Shown: in pieces, positions 7,740 through 15,344 of the stretch
Numbering within the stretch: position 1 is the stretch's first letter
Layout: each line of letters begins with the position of its first letter
Assembly (NCBI GenBank): GCA_944326685.1
Contig: CALVEV010000037.1
Span: 147,211 to 211,210, forward strand
Direction: 5' to 3'
Length of the DNA: 64,000 nucleotides
Source: Candidatus Gastranaerophilales bacterium
GTDB lineage: Bacteria > Cyanobacteriota > Vampirovibrionia > Gastranaerophilales > Gastranaerophilaceae
Translations under genes and position numbers: made by a program
The notes under the pieces: model-generated
What the model saw: the letters and a program-made list of their open reading frames with translations, nothing else
What the model was told of the DNA's origin: nothing
Databases searched by the model: none

Positions 7740-8946
7740 TTATAAGATTATTAATCAATCAAATGAAGATGCAGAAATAAGATTTTATGGTGTTGTTGTC
7801 GAAGACACTCCAAGGAATTGGTTTACTGGTGAAAAAGAAGATGGAATGTATTCATCTCTTGAAGAATTTTTGAACGATGTAAAATCATTAGAAACTAAAA
7901 AGAACATTCTTATTAGAATTAACTCATGTGGTGGTGATTTTAATGCAGGTGTTACAATCCATAATAGACTTAAAGACTTACAAGCTCATAAGGTTGGTAT
8001 AATTGATGGGTTATGTGCATCTGCTGCAACTTTAATTGCTTGTGCTTGTGACGAATTAAAAGTTTTTCCGAGTTCTAGATTTATGGTTCATTCTGCAAAG
8101 GTAGGGCTTTGTGGATATTTTTCTAATGATGGACTAGAAAAAGCAATGAAACAACTTAAAACTTGTGAAACTTCAATGATTCCAATTTATAAAAATAAAA
8201 CAAATAAAACTGAAGAAGAACTCATTTCTATTGTAAATGCAGAGACTTGGTTTGTCGGCCAAGAAATTATTGATAATGGATTCGCTGATATATTAATTGA
8301 TGAAAACGAATCTGAAGATATAAAAATGCAAATTGTAAATGGTGGCGAATATTTAATTGCGAATGGAATTAAACATAATATTAGCCAGTTTAAAAATTGT
8401 CCAATTGATAATATATCTGAACAAACATTTATTAATAAAATCAAAGATTCTATTATCGAAACTTTAAAGAATGCTAAAAACGATTCAACTATATCGTTAA
8501 AAAATCAAAAAGAAAATAAGTTAGACGATATTAACTCTGAAGAAAGGAATGATGTTATGTGTAAAAATTTGGAAGAATTAAAAAATGCTTATCCTGATTT
8601 GTTAAATGAATTCAAATCAGAAGTTTTAAGAAATGAAAGAGAAAGAATTCAAAAAATTGAAGAAATTCAAAACACTATTAGTGATGTAGATTTAGTCAAT
8701 AAAGCTAAATTTGATGAAAAAGAATGTATGACTGCTGAAGAATTAGCATTCTCTGCAATGAAAACAGAGAAGGAAAAAGGTAGTAAATATTTGAATAGTG
8801 TCTTAAATGATAATAAAGATTCAAATGTTGCTAAGGTTGAGACAGTAGCTAATTCAGGGGCTACTGTTAACCAAAAAGAATCAGAAGTAAAAGAGTTCTG
8901 CGAAATTTTTAAAGAAACAGCAGAACAAAAAAATTCTTGTAAATAA
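7711..8946 (+). CDS. Head maturation protease with scaffold domain (ClpP/S49-like)
   Basis: Residues up to about 190 form a ClpP-like serine protease: NSCGGDFNAGVTIHN, then GLCASAATLIACA with the nucleophile Ser near residue 103, and MVHSAKVG with the likely catalytic His. The remaining 200 residues are charged and coiled, as expected of a scaffold domain cleaved during prohead maturation. ATG 7711 follows GAAAGGGACG and is preferred to an in-frame ATG 18 bp upstream. An in-frame ATG near 8557 behind GAAAGGAATG could give a free scaffold protein, as lambda Nu3 arises inside gene C; this is inferred. Confidence 0.9.
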   Translation: MSKMQREVINYKIINQSNEDAEIRFYGVVVEDTPRNWFTGEKEDGMYSSLEEFLNDVKSLETKKNILIRINSCGGDFNAGVTIHNRLKDLQAHKVGIIDGLCASAATLIACACDELKVFPSSRFMVHSAKVGLCGYFSNDGLEKAMKQLKTCETSMIPIYKNKTNKTEEELISIVNAETWFVGQEIIDNGFADILIDENESEDIKMQIVNGGEYLIANGIKHNISQFKNCPIDNISEQTFINKIKDSIIETLKNAKNDSTISLKNQKENKLDDINSEERNDVMCKNLEELKNAYPDLLNEFKSEVLRNERERIQKIEEIQNTISDVDLVNKAKFDEKECMTAEELAFSAMKTEKEKGSKYLNSVLNDNKDSNVAKVETVANSGATVNQKESEVKEFCEIFKETAEQKNSCK

Positions 8947-8970
8947 TTAAAAAAAAGAAAGGAAAATATT

Positions 8971-9345
8971 ATGGTAAAAAGAATGGATGCTGTTGTCGGG
9001 GATACTAATTTTGACAATTTAATTTTTGATATTGAACCGGCTGTTAAACAAAAACCTGTTACAGTTGCATCAGGACAAGGCAAACTTACAAGAGGTTCTG
9101 CTCTTGGTTTAAATTCAACAGGTAAATGTGTAATTTTAGGCACAGAGGAAACTGAATCAGTTTGCCCTGCAAACTGTATTCTTGCTGAAGATGTTGATAC
9201 AACTTCAGGAGATGTTCAAGCTATGGCATTTATTGCCGGTCATTTTAATAAGCAAGCATTAACTTTAAAAGCTGACTATACTATGACTGATGAAGATATG
9301 GAAAATTTTAGAAAAGGTGGTATATTCCTTTCTGATTCTATCTAA
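8971..9345 (+). CDS. Capsid decoration protein (lambda gpD-like)
   Basis: The 124-residue, beta-rich product contains VTVASGQGKLTRGSALGL and a C-terminal FRKGGIFLSDSI, features of head-stabilising decoration proteins that cap three-fold sites of the expanded capsid. It follows the protease/scaffold gene behind AAAGAAAGGAAAA and precedes the capsid gene, the lambda D position. No signs of truncation. Confidence 0.85.
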   Translation: MVKRMDAVVGDTNFDNLIFDIEPAVKQKPVTVASGQGKLTRGSALGLNSTGKCVILGTEETESVCPANCILAEDVDTTSGDVQAMAFIAGHFNKQALTLKADYTMTDEDMENFRKGGIFLSDSI

Positions 9346-9392
9346 TAAGATTCAGAATGCGTTTATCAAGTATTAAAAGAAAGGATAGAATT

Positions 9393-10454
9393 ATGGCATA
9401 TAAAAATACAGATGTTTTAATGGCTGCAGTCAAACAAGGACCTTTAGCAAATAGCTTTTTAAGAGACAGATATTTCCCTAAACTTGAAATGGCAGAATTT
9501 GCAACAGAAGATGTTTTAATAGAATATGAAGAAAATGGACAAAAATGTGCACCATTTGTTGTTCCATATATCGGTGGTATTGCAGTTCAAAGAGAAGGTT
9601 ATACATCAAAAAGATTCACGCCTGCAAATATTGAACCTAAAATCCCTATGACTATTGACGATTTAATGAAGAAGGGATTTGGTGAAGCAATTTATGCTAA
9701 TGAATCTCCACAGGTTAGAGCAGACAAACTACTAGCAAAAGATCTTCTAACCCTTGATGAGATGACTACAAGACGAGAAGAATATATGGCAGCAAAAGTA
9801 ATGCTTGACCATGCACTTGATATGGATTTTAACACAGGTGATGGCAAAAAACCTGATAAAAGAAGAATTCAGTTTTATAATGGAGATTCAAATCCATATA
9901 CTTATACTCCTGAAACAGAATGGAATCAAGAAGGTGCAACAATTATTGATGATATTTTTGCAATGTGTGAGCTTGCATCTTCAAATGGCGTAAGGATACA
10001 AGATTTAATTGTTTCTCCTGCAGCAATGAATGCTATTAGATCAGATGCTTCTGTAAGAGAATTATTAGATAATCGAAAAATGAACTATGGCTCTATTGAT
10101 CCTAAAGCATTAACTAATGGAGCAAATTTATTAGGAACATTAAATGCTGACGGTTATGTACTAAACTTAATCTCATATAATGATAAATATAAAGGTGACG
10201 CGAAAAAATTAACACCATTTATTCCAGATGGTTATATTATTGCTGCAGCACCTGCAGGTGGTCAACGTGTTTATGGTGCAGTTACTCAAATGGAAGATGA
10301 CAATGAGTATCATACTTATGTAGGGGATAGAGTTCCTAAAATTGTGCCTGATAAAGCAACAGATAAAAGAGAGTTAAAAATGACATCAAAACCTTTATTA
10401 GCACCATTAAAATTAGGTTCTTTCTATTCTGCAAAAGTTGTAACAGTAGGATAA
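9393..10454 (+). CDS. Major capsid protein (lambda gpE family)
   Basis: The 353-residue product begins MAYKNTDVLMAAVKQGPLAN and includes FLRDRYFP, a PFVVPYIGGIAVQREGYTS loop and a LLTLDEMTTRREEYMAAKVM helix, all typical of gpE-family HK97-fold capsids. The C-terminal KMTSKPLLAPLKLGSFYSA is also characteristic. ATG 9393 follows GAAAGGATAG; an in-frame ATG 36 bp upstream lacks a ribosome site. A hairpin follows the gene. Confidence 0.95.
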   Translation: MAYKNTDVLMAAVKQGPLANSFLRDRYFPKLEMAEFATEDVLIEYEENGQKCAPFVVPYIGGIAVQREGYTSKRFTPANIEPKIPMTIDDLMKKGFGEAIYANESPQVRADKLLAKDLLTLDEMTTRREEYMAAKVMLDHALDMDFNTGDGKKPDKRRIQFYNGDSNPYTYTPETEWNQEGATIIDDIFAMCELASSNGVRIQDLIVSPAAMNAIRSDASVRELLDNRKMNYGSIDPKALTNGANLLGTLNADGYVLNLISYNDKYKGDAKKLTPFIPDGYIIAAAPAGGQRVYGAVTQMEDDNEYHTYVGDRVPKIVPDKATDKRELKMTSKPLLAPLKLGSFYSAKVVTVG

Positions 10455-10465
10455 TTTTTATATAT

Positions 10466-10499
10466 AACAAGGGGTTAAGAGCAATCTTAATCTCTTGTT
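10466..10499 (+). promoter_or_regulatory. Hairpin after the capsid gene
   Basis: AACAAG...TTAAGA pairs with TCTTAA...CTTGTT around a GCAA tetraloop, with two small mismatches. It sits 12 bp after the capsid stop without a clear T-run. It may trim or stabilise the abundant capsid message and lower transcription of the genes beyond; this is inferred. Confidence 0.5.
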
Positions 10500-10519
10500 T
10501 AATCTTAAAGGAGATAAAT

Positions 10520-10981
10520 ATGATTAAAATAATAAAAGGTAATTTCGGAAGAAAAGTTAATGGATATATAAAAGTTGTTACACCTAATGATCCACCATTT
10601 GAGGCAACGAAAGAAGTTGAAGATAGATTGGTTAAACAAGGTGTTGCAAAGTATGTCGATACTAAAAAAGAAGATAAAAAACAAGATTTAAATAAAAATA
10701 AAAACTTTGGTTTAAATGAAGATGGAAGTTTTAATCCTGAAACAGCTAAAAAATTAAATGTTTCAGAATTAAAAGAATTAGCTAAAAAATTTGGTATAGA
10801 AGATTCTGAAATGTTGAAAGATGATGGAACAAATAAAACCAAGGCTGATATTATTGCACTAATTGAGAGTAAAGTTAAAGACCAAGACGACGAAGGCGAA
10901 GGCAAAGGCGAAGACCAAGACGACGACCAAGACGGTAAGGATTCTATTAACCTAGGTGACGGAACTGAAGGAGTTGCTTAG
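10520..10981 (+). CDS. Head completion protein with SAP/HeH-like helix motif (FI-like position)
   Basis: The 153-residue product has a beta-rich first 50 residues, a lysine-rich linker, then LNVSELKELAKKFGIEDS and TKADIIALIESKV around residues 82-118. This is a two-helix HeH/SAP/LEM-type fold that usually binds nucleic acid. The tail is a nearly pure D/E/G/Q run with repeated DQDD and GEG units. Position after the capsid gene corresponds to lambda FI, which aids DNA packaging. The stop is directly followed by the next ATG. Confidence 0.65.
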   Translation: MIKIIKGNFGRKVNGYIKVVTPNDPPFEATKEVEDRLVKQGVAKYVDTKKEDKKQDLNKNKNFGLNEDGSFNPETAKKLNVSELKELAKKFGIEDSEMLKDDGTNKTKADIIALIESKVKDQDDEGEGKGEDQDDDQDGKDSINLGDGTEGVA

Positions 10982-11299
10982 ATGACTTTAAAAGAAGATA
11001 TTATAAAAGATATTGATTCAGTGTTTCTTAATTTAGATGATTTTGCTGAAGAACATTCTTTTGATAATAATAATATTCTTTGTGTTGTTGATGAAGAAAC
11101 TCTTAATGCACAAAAATTAAAGGATGCAAAAGGAACTTATATTGGTTCAAAATTGATTTATGTTAATGTTAATCAATTGAAGGGAAAACCTGTTAATGGT
11201 GCAAGAATAAAATTCGATGATACATATTATTTTGTTACTAAAGTTGTTGAAAATTATGGAATGTATTCAATAACTCTTGACGTGAATAAACCTAGCTAA
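10982..11299 (+). CDS. Head-tail connector (FII-like position)
   Basis: This 105-residue beta-rich protein carries an internal NARIKFDDTYYFVTKVVENYGMY segment, resembling phage head-tail joining proteins of the lambda FII/ATP-binding-sugar-transporter-like family. It begins immediately after the previous stop. The role in capping the portal and receiving the tail is inferred from gene order and fold-like pattern. Confidence 0.6.
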   Translation: MTLKEDIIKDIDSVFLNLDDFAEEHSFDNNNILCVVDEETLNAQKLKDAKGTYIGSKLIYVNVNQLKGKPVNGARIKFDDTYYFVTKVVENYGMYSITLDVNKPS

Positions 11300-11313
11300 A
11301 GAAAGTATGTCTT

Positions 11314-11883
11314 ATGGAAATAACCGTTAAAACCATAGGGGTTAAGGAACTTGAATCAATGCTTGGTAAAATGGCAGGGAAAGCTCCTTCTGTTTTAGCA
11401 AGAGTTATAAGTCGTGTTGCATCAAATGTTCGAAAAAATTTATCAAAAGAAACAATAAAAAAATATTCTGTTAAATCTTCAGATGTTAAAGCGACTGTTT
11501 CATATAAAAAGCCCACAGCTTCAAACCTAGATAGTTATGTAAAAACAAGTGGTAAGACGATACCTTTATATAAATTTAAAATTAAACCTAAGAATTATAC
11601 ATCGACCCTAGGAAAGAAGATTTCTAAACGACCAACCGTTAAGGCTAAAGTTATGAAATCTTCTTCTTTTAAAACAATTGGTACAGCTTTTATTGCAAAA
11701 ATGAAAAATGGCCATATAGGTGTTTTTAAAAGAGACGAAGAAGATAAAATTAAAGAATTACATACTTTATCTATTCCTCAAATGGTTGCGAATAAAGAGG
11801 TTATGGATTTTATATATAAAGATGCAGCCGTTACATATAATAAAAGAATTACTCACGAAATAAATAGAATATTATCAGAATAA
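11314..11883 (+). CDS. Minor tail protein Z-like / tail completion protein
   Basis: The basic 189-residue protein has a helical N-terminus (LARVISRVASNVRKNLSKET), a central KTIPLYKFKIKPKNYT block and GTAFIAKMKNGHIGVFKR, which match the prophage minor tail protein Z family. Such proteins sit at the head-tail junction and precede the tail terminator, as here. Length is usual for the family. Confidence 0.75.
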   Translation: MEITVKTIGVKELESMLGKMAGKAPSVLARVISRVASNVRKNLSKETIKKYSVKSSDVKATVSYKKPTASNLDSYVKTSGKTIPLYKFKIKPKNYTSTLGKKISKRPTVKAKVMKSSSFKTIGTAFIAKMKNGHIGVFKRDEEDKIKELHTLSIPQMVANKEVMDFIYKDAAVTYNKRITHEINRILSE

Positions 11884-11907
11884 ATATTATAAATAGGGTT
11901 AAAATTA

Positions 11908-12360
11908 ATGAGTACTCCAATAGATTTAAGAAGAGTAATTAAAAATGAAATAAATATTATTTTTCAAAAAGATTATAATTACTCAAATATAAATATATTT
12001 GAACAAAAACTGCCTAATCCTAGGAAATATGAAAATGATGAATCTAAAATATTTCCTTTTGTTTTAATTTCTCTTGAAGAAGGTTCAATTCCCTCGACAT
12101 CAGATAAACCAACGACTAATTTATTTATATGTGTAGGAGTTAATCAAGATGATGAATCACAACCGGAAGCTACGGTTTTACTAGAAAGAATAATATTGTA
12201 TTTGAAAGAGAATGTTTATTTTGGTGATAAATATCAACTTTCAGATAAAGAAATAAAATGGAAAATTGGTGAAGATGAGGCTGAACCGTTTGAATATGGA
12301 GTTATTGAGGCTGAGTTTTTAATGCCAGAAATTGAGCAAAATAAATCGTTATTAATATAA
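11908..12360 (+). CDS. Probable tail terminator protein
   Basis: The 150-residue protein starts with a short helix after MSTPIDLRRVIKNEI and carries FPFVLISLEEGS and a C-terminal acidic strand (EYGVIEAEFLMPEIEQNK). Together with its position between Z-like protein and sheath, this fits tail terminators that cap the tube and set tail length. No catalytic motif is visible. Assignment is mainly by gene order. Confidence 0.55.
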   Translation: MSTPIDLRRVIKNEINIIFQKDYNYSNINIFEQKLPNPRKYENDESKIFPFVLISLEEGSIPSTSDKPTTNLFICVGVNQDDESQPEATVLLERIILYLKENVYFGDKYQLSDKEIKWKIGEDEAEPFEYGVIEAEFLMPEIEQNKSLLI

Positions 12361-12382
12361 AGATTGTAATAGGAGTTTTATT

Positions 12383-12664
12383 ATGGTTACAACAAAAAAG
12401 ACCAAAAATAGTGATGTTAACAATGCATCATCAAACAAACAAAATAGTAGAGTTGTTTATTTAGGACCTGATTTTAAAACCGTAAGGCACGGAAGAGTTT
12501 ATTTAAACAAGCTACCTAAAGAACTTGAAGAATTAAGAAAAGAAAAGCCCTATGTTAATAACTTAATTCTTCCTATTGCTGATTTTTCAAAAGGCGTTAA
12601 GAGCTTAGAGGATAAGACCTCTCTTATTTATCAGTCATATATAAGATTAAGAAAGGATATTTAA
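12383..12664 (+). CDS. DUF2635-like small tail protein
   Basis: The 93-residue product has a short polar N-terminus followed by DFKTVRHGRVYLNKLPKE and a C-terminal YIRLRKDI. DUF2635 proteins lie just upstream of the sheath gene in Mu-like contractile-tail phages, exactly the position here. Function unknown. It ends one base before the sheath ATG, so translation of sheath is likely coupled to it. Confidence 0.55.
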   Translation: MVTTKKTKNSDVNNASSNKQNSRVVYLGPDFKTVRHGRVYLNKLPKELEELRKEKPYVNNLILPIADFSKGVKSLEDKTSLIYQSYIRLRKDI

Positions 12665-12665
12665 A

Positions 12666-14126
12666 ATGGGACATGGAATAACAATTGAAGAAGAACAAAC
12701 AAGTTTAAAAGCACCTGTTTATTCTGATGCTGCTTGTCAAATTGTTATAGGTAAAGCACCTATCAACTTATTAAAAGATCCAAAATCAGCCGTAAATAAA
12801 CCTATATTGGTTAATAATTTCGCTGAAGCTGTATCAAATATTGGTTATTGTACCGATTTTGAAAACTATGAATTATGTCAAAGTATATATTTAAGTTTTC
12901 AAGTATTTAATGTTGCACCTATTGTATTTATTAATGTTTTAGATCCTGATAATCCTGAACATATTGAAGAAGTTCAAGAAAACTCTTATGGAGTTAAAAA
13001 TAAACAGGCTTTTATTGATGATTCAGGGGTTTTACTAGATACGATTACTGTTAAGAAAACTGGAGGTGATACAACATATAATAAAGATGTTGATTATATG
13101 GCATCTTTTGATGATAACGGTAAAGTTGTTATCAATATCATGCCTGAAGGTGGTGCAAAATCAGAGACATCTTTGAAAATTTCTTATCAAAAATTAAAAC
13201 CATCAGGAGTAACTGCTGATGATATTATTGGTGGTTATGATGATGAAACAAACACATATAAAGGGATTGAGGCTGTAGAACAGGTATTTCCAAAACTAGG
13301 AAAAGTTGGAGGGATATTAATTGCTCCAGGATATTCTCAAGATCCTAATGTTATGAATGCTTTAAAAGCTAAATCAAAAAATATAAATGGAGTTTTTAAA
13401 GTAATAAATATATGTGATGTTGATACAAATTCTTGTAAAACTTATCAATCTTGCGTTGATTGGAAAAACCAAAATTCATACACAGATGAGTCTACCTATT
13501 TAGGATTTCCAATGGTTAAAATTGGAGATTATAAAATGTATGCATCAGCTCATATGTCTGCTTGTTTGGCCCAAACAATTGCAGATGATGATGAGGGTGT
13601 TCCTTATATCTCTCCGTCAAATAAAGATGCAGGGATAACAGGTTGTTGTCTTGCTGATGGCACTGAGGTTTATTTATCTCAGGTTCAAGCTAATTTCTTG
13701 AACGATAATGGTATTTTTACATATATAAATTGGCAAGGCTGGAAAACTTGGGGAAATGAAATGGCTTGTTACCCAAATAATTCAGATCCTAAAGACCGCT
13801 TTATATCATCAAGAAATATATTCAATTGGTGGGCTAATACATTTATCTTGACTCATTTCCCTGAAATCGATAATCCTATGAGTCGAAAGAACTTAGATAG
13901 AATTATTGATGTTGAAAATATTAGAGCTAATGGTTTTACTTCAAATGAGAAAATAGCAGGAGCAAAAATGATTGTTCAAGAATCAGATAACCCTGAAACA
14001 AATCTTATTGGGGGTAAAATAGTTCTTCGTCAATCATTAACTCCTTACCCTCCTATGAGTGAAATTGTTAATAAGCTAGAATATGATGTTGCAACTTTGA
14101 AAAAAGCTCTATTTGGAAATAATTAG
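12666..14126 (+). CDS. Contractile tail sheath protein
   Basis: The 486-residue product opens with MGHGITIEEEQTSLKAPV, has GGILIAPGYSQDP in its middle and a C-terminal domain with WWANTFILTHFPEIDNPMSRKNLDRIIDVEN and GGKIVLRQSLTPYPPMSEI. These are hallmarks of P2/Mu sheath proteins, which assemble around the tube and contract on infection. It establishes a myovirus morphology. The stop TAG forms the first bases of the GC-rich repeat element that follows. Confidence 0.95.
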   Translation: MGHGITIEEEQTSLKAPVYSDAACQIVIGKAPINLLKDPKSAVNKPILVNNFAEAVSNIGYCTDFENYELCQSIYLSFQVFNVAPIVFINVLDPDNPEHIEEVQENSYGVKNKQAFIDDSGVLLDTITVKKTGGDTTYNKDVDYMASFDDNGKVVINIMPEGGAKSETSLKISYQKLKPSGVTADDIIGGYDDETNTYKGIEAVEQVFPKLGKVGGILIAPGYSQDPNVMNALKAKSKNINGVFKVINICDVDTNSCKTYQSCVDWKNQNSYTDESTYLGFPMVKIGDYKMYASAHMSACLAQTIADDDEGVPYISPSNKDAGITGCCLADGTEVYLSQVQANFLNDNGIFTYINWQGWKTWGNEMACYPNNSDPKDRFISSRNIFNWWANTFILTHFPEIDNPMSRKNLDRIIDVENIRANGFTSNEKIAGAKMIVQESDNPETNLIGGKIVLRQSLTPYPPMSEIVNKLEYDVATLKKALFGNN

Positions 14127-14202
14127 CGGATTGCGAGCAGAGGGCGGAGGGATTGACTCAGGTCAATTCCGCAGGCCCGTTTAACGCGAGCAAGCAAGAC
14201 AA
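14124..14202 (+). repeat. GC-rich structured intergenic element, copy 2
   Basis: This copy differs from 1456-1534 at only a handful of positions and again starts at the stop codon of the upstream gene (here the sheath). GGGCGGA pairs with TCCGC and GCCC, enclosing hairpin GGATTGAC-TCA-GGTCAATTCC. The tail CCCGTTTAACGCGAGCAAGC is unpaired and conserved. It sits between the sheath and tube genes, where a strong change in expression level might be useful. Confidence 0.75.
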
Positions 14203-14219
14203 TAAGAAAGGAAAATGAA

Positions 14220-14732
14220 ATGACCTTACAACCTGAACAAATTTCACAATATAATTTATATAATAGATATGAACGATTAGTTGGTACAACAGAAGTTACA
14301 TTGCCAACATTTGAATCAATGACTAACACTATATCAGGTGCAGGAATCAATGGTGAGTATGAATCATCTGTTCCTGGAGCATTTTCTTCAACAGAACTAG
14401 AGATTCCATTTCGTGTTATTGATCAAAAGGCTGCAGAAATTCTTAAAAATGAAGGTTCAACAATCTTTTTAAGAGCTGCAGTGCAAAGTGTTGATTCTTC
14501 AACAAATAAAATAGTTAATAAATCATTGAAGATTACTATTAGTGGCCGTTGTAAAGGCTGTACTATTGGAACAGCCGGTAATGCAAAAACGATGGATTCT
14601 TCTATTAAATTGGAAGTTACTTATTATAAGCAAGAATTTGACGGTGTAACATTATTAGAAGTTGACAAATTAAACAATATTTATGTTGTTAATGGTGTTG
14701 ACCAACTTGCTGATATTAAGTCTATGATATAA
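14220..14732 (+). CDS. Major tail tube protein (P2 FII family)
   Basis: The 170-residue protein contains GTTEVTLPTFESMTNTISGAG and EIPFRVIDQKAAEIL, then KITISGRCKGCTIGTAG and KLEVTYYKQEFDGVTLLEVDK, the conserved core of P2 FII-type tubes. It polymerises into the inner tube of the contractile tail. It lies directly after the sheath, separated by the GC-rich element, and is followed by a hairpin. Confidence 0.95.
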   Translation: MTLQPEQISQYNLYNRYERLVGTTEVTLPTFESMTNTISGAGINGEYESSVPGAFSSTELEIPFRVIDQKAAEILKNEGSTIFLRAAVQSVDSSTNKIVNKSLKITISGRCKGCTIGTAGNAKTMDSSIKLEVTYYKQEFDGVTLLEVDKLNNIYVVNGVDQLADIKSMI

Positions 14733-14741
14733 AAAATTAGT

Positions 14742-14770
14742 AAGGTGCTCAAGATTATATTGAGCACTTT
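14742..14770 (+). promoter_or_regulatory. Hairpin after the tail tube gene
   Basis: AAGGTGCTCAA pairs with TTGAGCACTTT around a 7-nt loop. Only TTT follows before ACATTATC, so termination would be partial. It lies between the highly expressed tube gene and the chaperone gene and could reduce downstream transcription or mark an mRNA end; inferred. Confidence 0.55.
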
Positions 14771-14817
14771 ACATTATCTTAGAATTACGAGTAAAAATAA
14801 GTAAAGGAGTATTATTT

Positions 14818-15195
14818 ATGTCTAAAAAAACTAAAACAAAAGCTGCACAAGAACTAAAACAAGAAGTTAAACAAGAACTAAAACAAGAACTAAAACAAGA
14901 AGGTATTCCTTATATTGTTAATCTCCCTGAACCACATATATTTGAAGGGAAGACATATACAGAAATTGATTTATTCGGTTTAGAAAATTTAACTACTGAA
15001 GATATGGGTGCTGCTGAATTAATGTTTACTAGAATGGGTTACACAGATCCGGTAAAAGAATTTAATACAGTATTTTGCTTAATCCTTGCATCTTATGCAA
15101 TTAATCAACCTTATGAATTTTTTAAAAACATGAAAATGTATAATGCAACAAGAATCAAGGAACGTGTATCAGCTTTTTTGTTCAAAAAAATATAA
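14818..15195 (+). CDS. Tail assembly chaperone, zero-frame product (P2 gpE-like)
   Basis: The 125-residue product has an N-terminal lysine/glutamine-rich repeat region, then FEGKTYTEIDLFGLENLTTEDMG and AINQPYEFFKNM, the conserved pattern of P2 gpE-family tail assembly chaperones. These coat the tape measure during tube assembly. It ends SAFLFKKI, and the codons for Ala-Phe-Leu here read gcT-TTT-TTG, the slip site used in phage P2. A second product extended in the -1 frame is described separately. Confidence 0.85.
   Translation: MSKKTKTKAAQELKQEVKQELKQELKQEGIPYIVNLPEPHIFEGKTYTEIDLFGLENLTTEDMGAAELMFTRMGYTDPVKEFNTVFCLILASYAINQPYEFFKNMKMYNATRIKERVSAFLFKKI
14851..14898 (+). repeat. Four 12-bp tandem repeats in the chaperone gene
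   Basis: GAACTAAAACAA occurs three times and GAAGTTAAACAA once, end to end, encoding E-L-K-Q / E-V-K-Q units near the protein N-terminus. The unit is a multiple of three, so gain or loss of copies would lengthen or shorten the leader helix without a frameshift. Confidence 0.85.
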
Positions 15196-15344
15196 ATGAT
15201 TTCAATGACATTGAAAATATCGAAGACTGGTGTATGGGAATTGCTATTAATACATATACAAGTATTGAATATTATAGAAATATGCCAATAAATAAATTAT
15301 ATAAATTTATTGCTAGATATAGGAAATTAACTAATGCCAAATAA
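15174..15344 (+). CDS. -1 frameshift extension of the tail assembly chaperone (P2 E+E'-like)
   Basis: The heptamer T-TTT-TTG lies at 15174-15180 in the phase required for tandem -1 slippage. From 15180 the -1 frame is open to TAA 15342-15344 and encodes 54 residues beginning VQKNINDFNDIENIEDW and ending RKLTNAK. No start codon or ribosome site would let it be made separately. The fusion would be 175 residues. P2 makes gpE+E' at the same heptamer, and both forms are needed for tail assembly. The extension overlaps the tape-measure start by 11 bp, as in related phages. Confidence 0.85.
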   Translation, partial: FFVQKNINDFNDIENIEDWCMGIAINTYTSIEYYRNMPINKLYKFIARYRKLTNAK

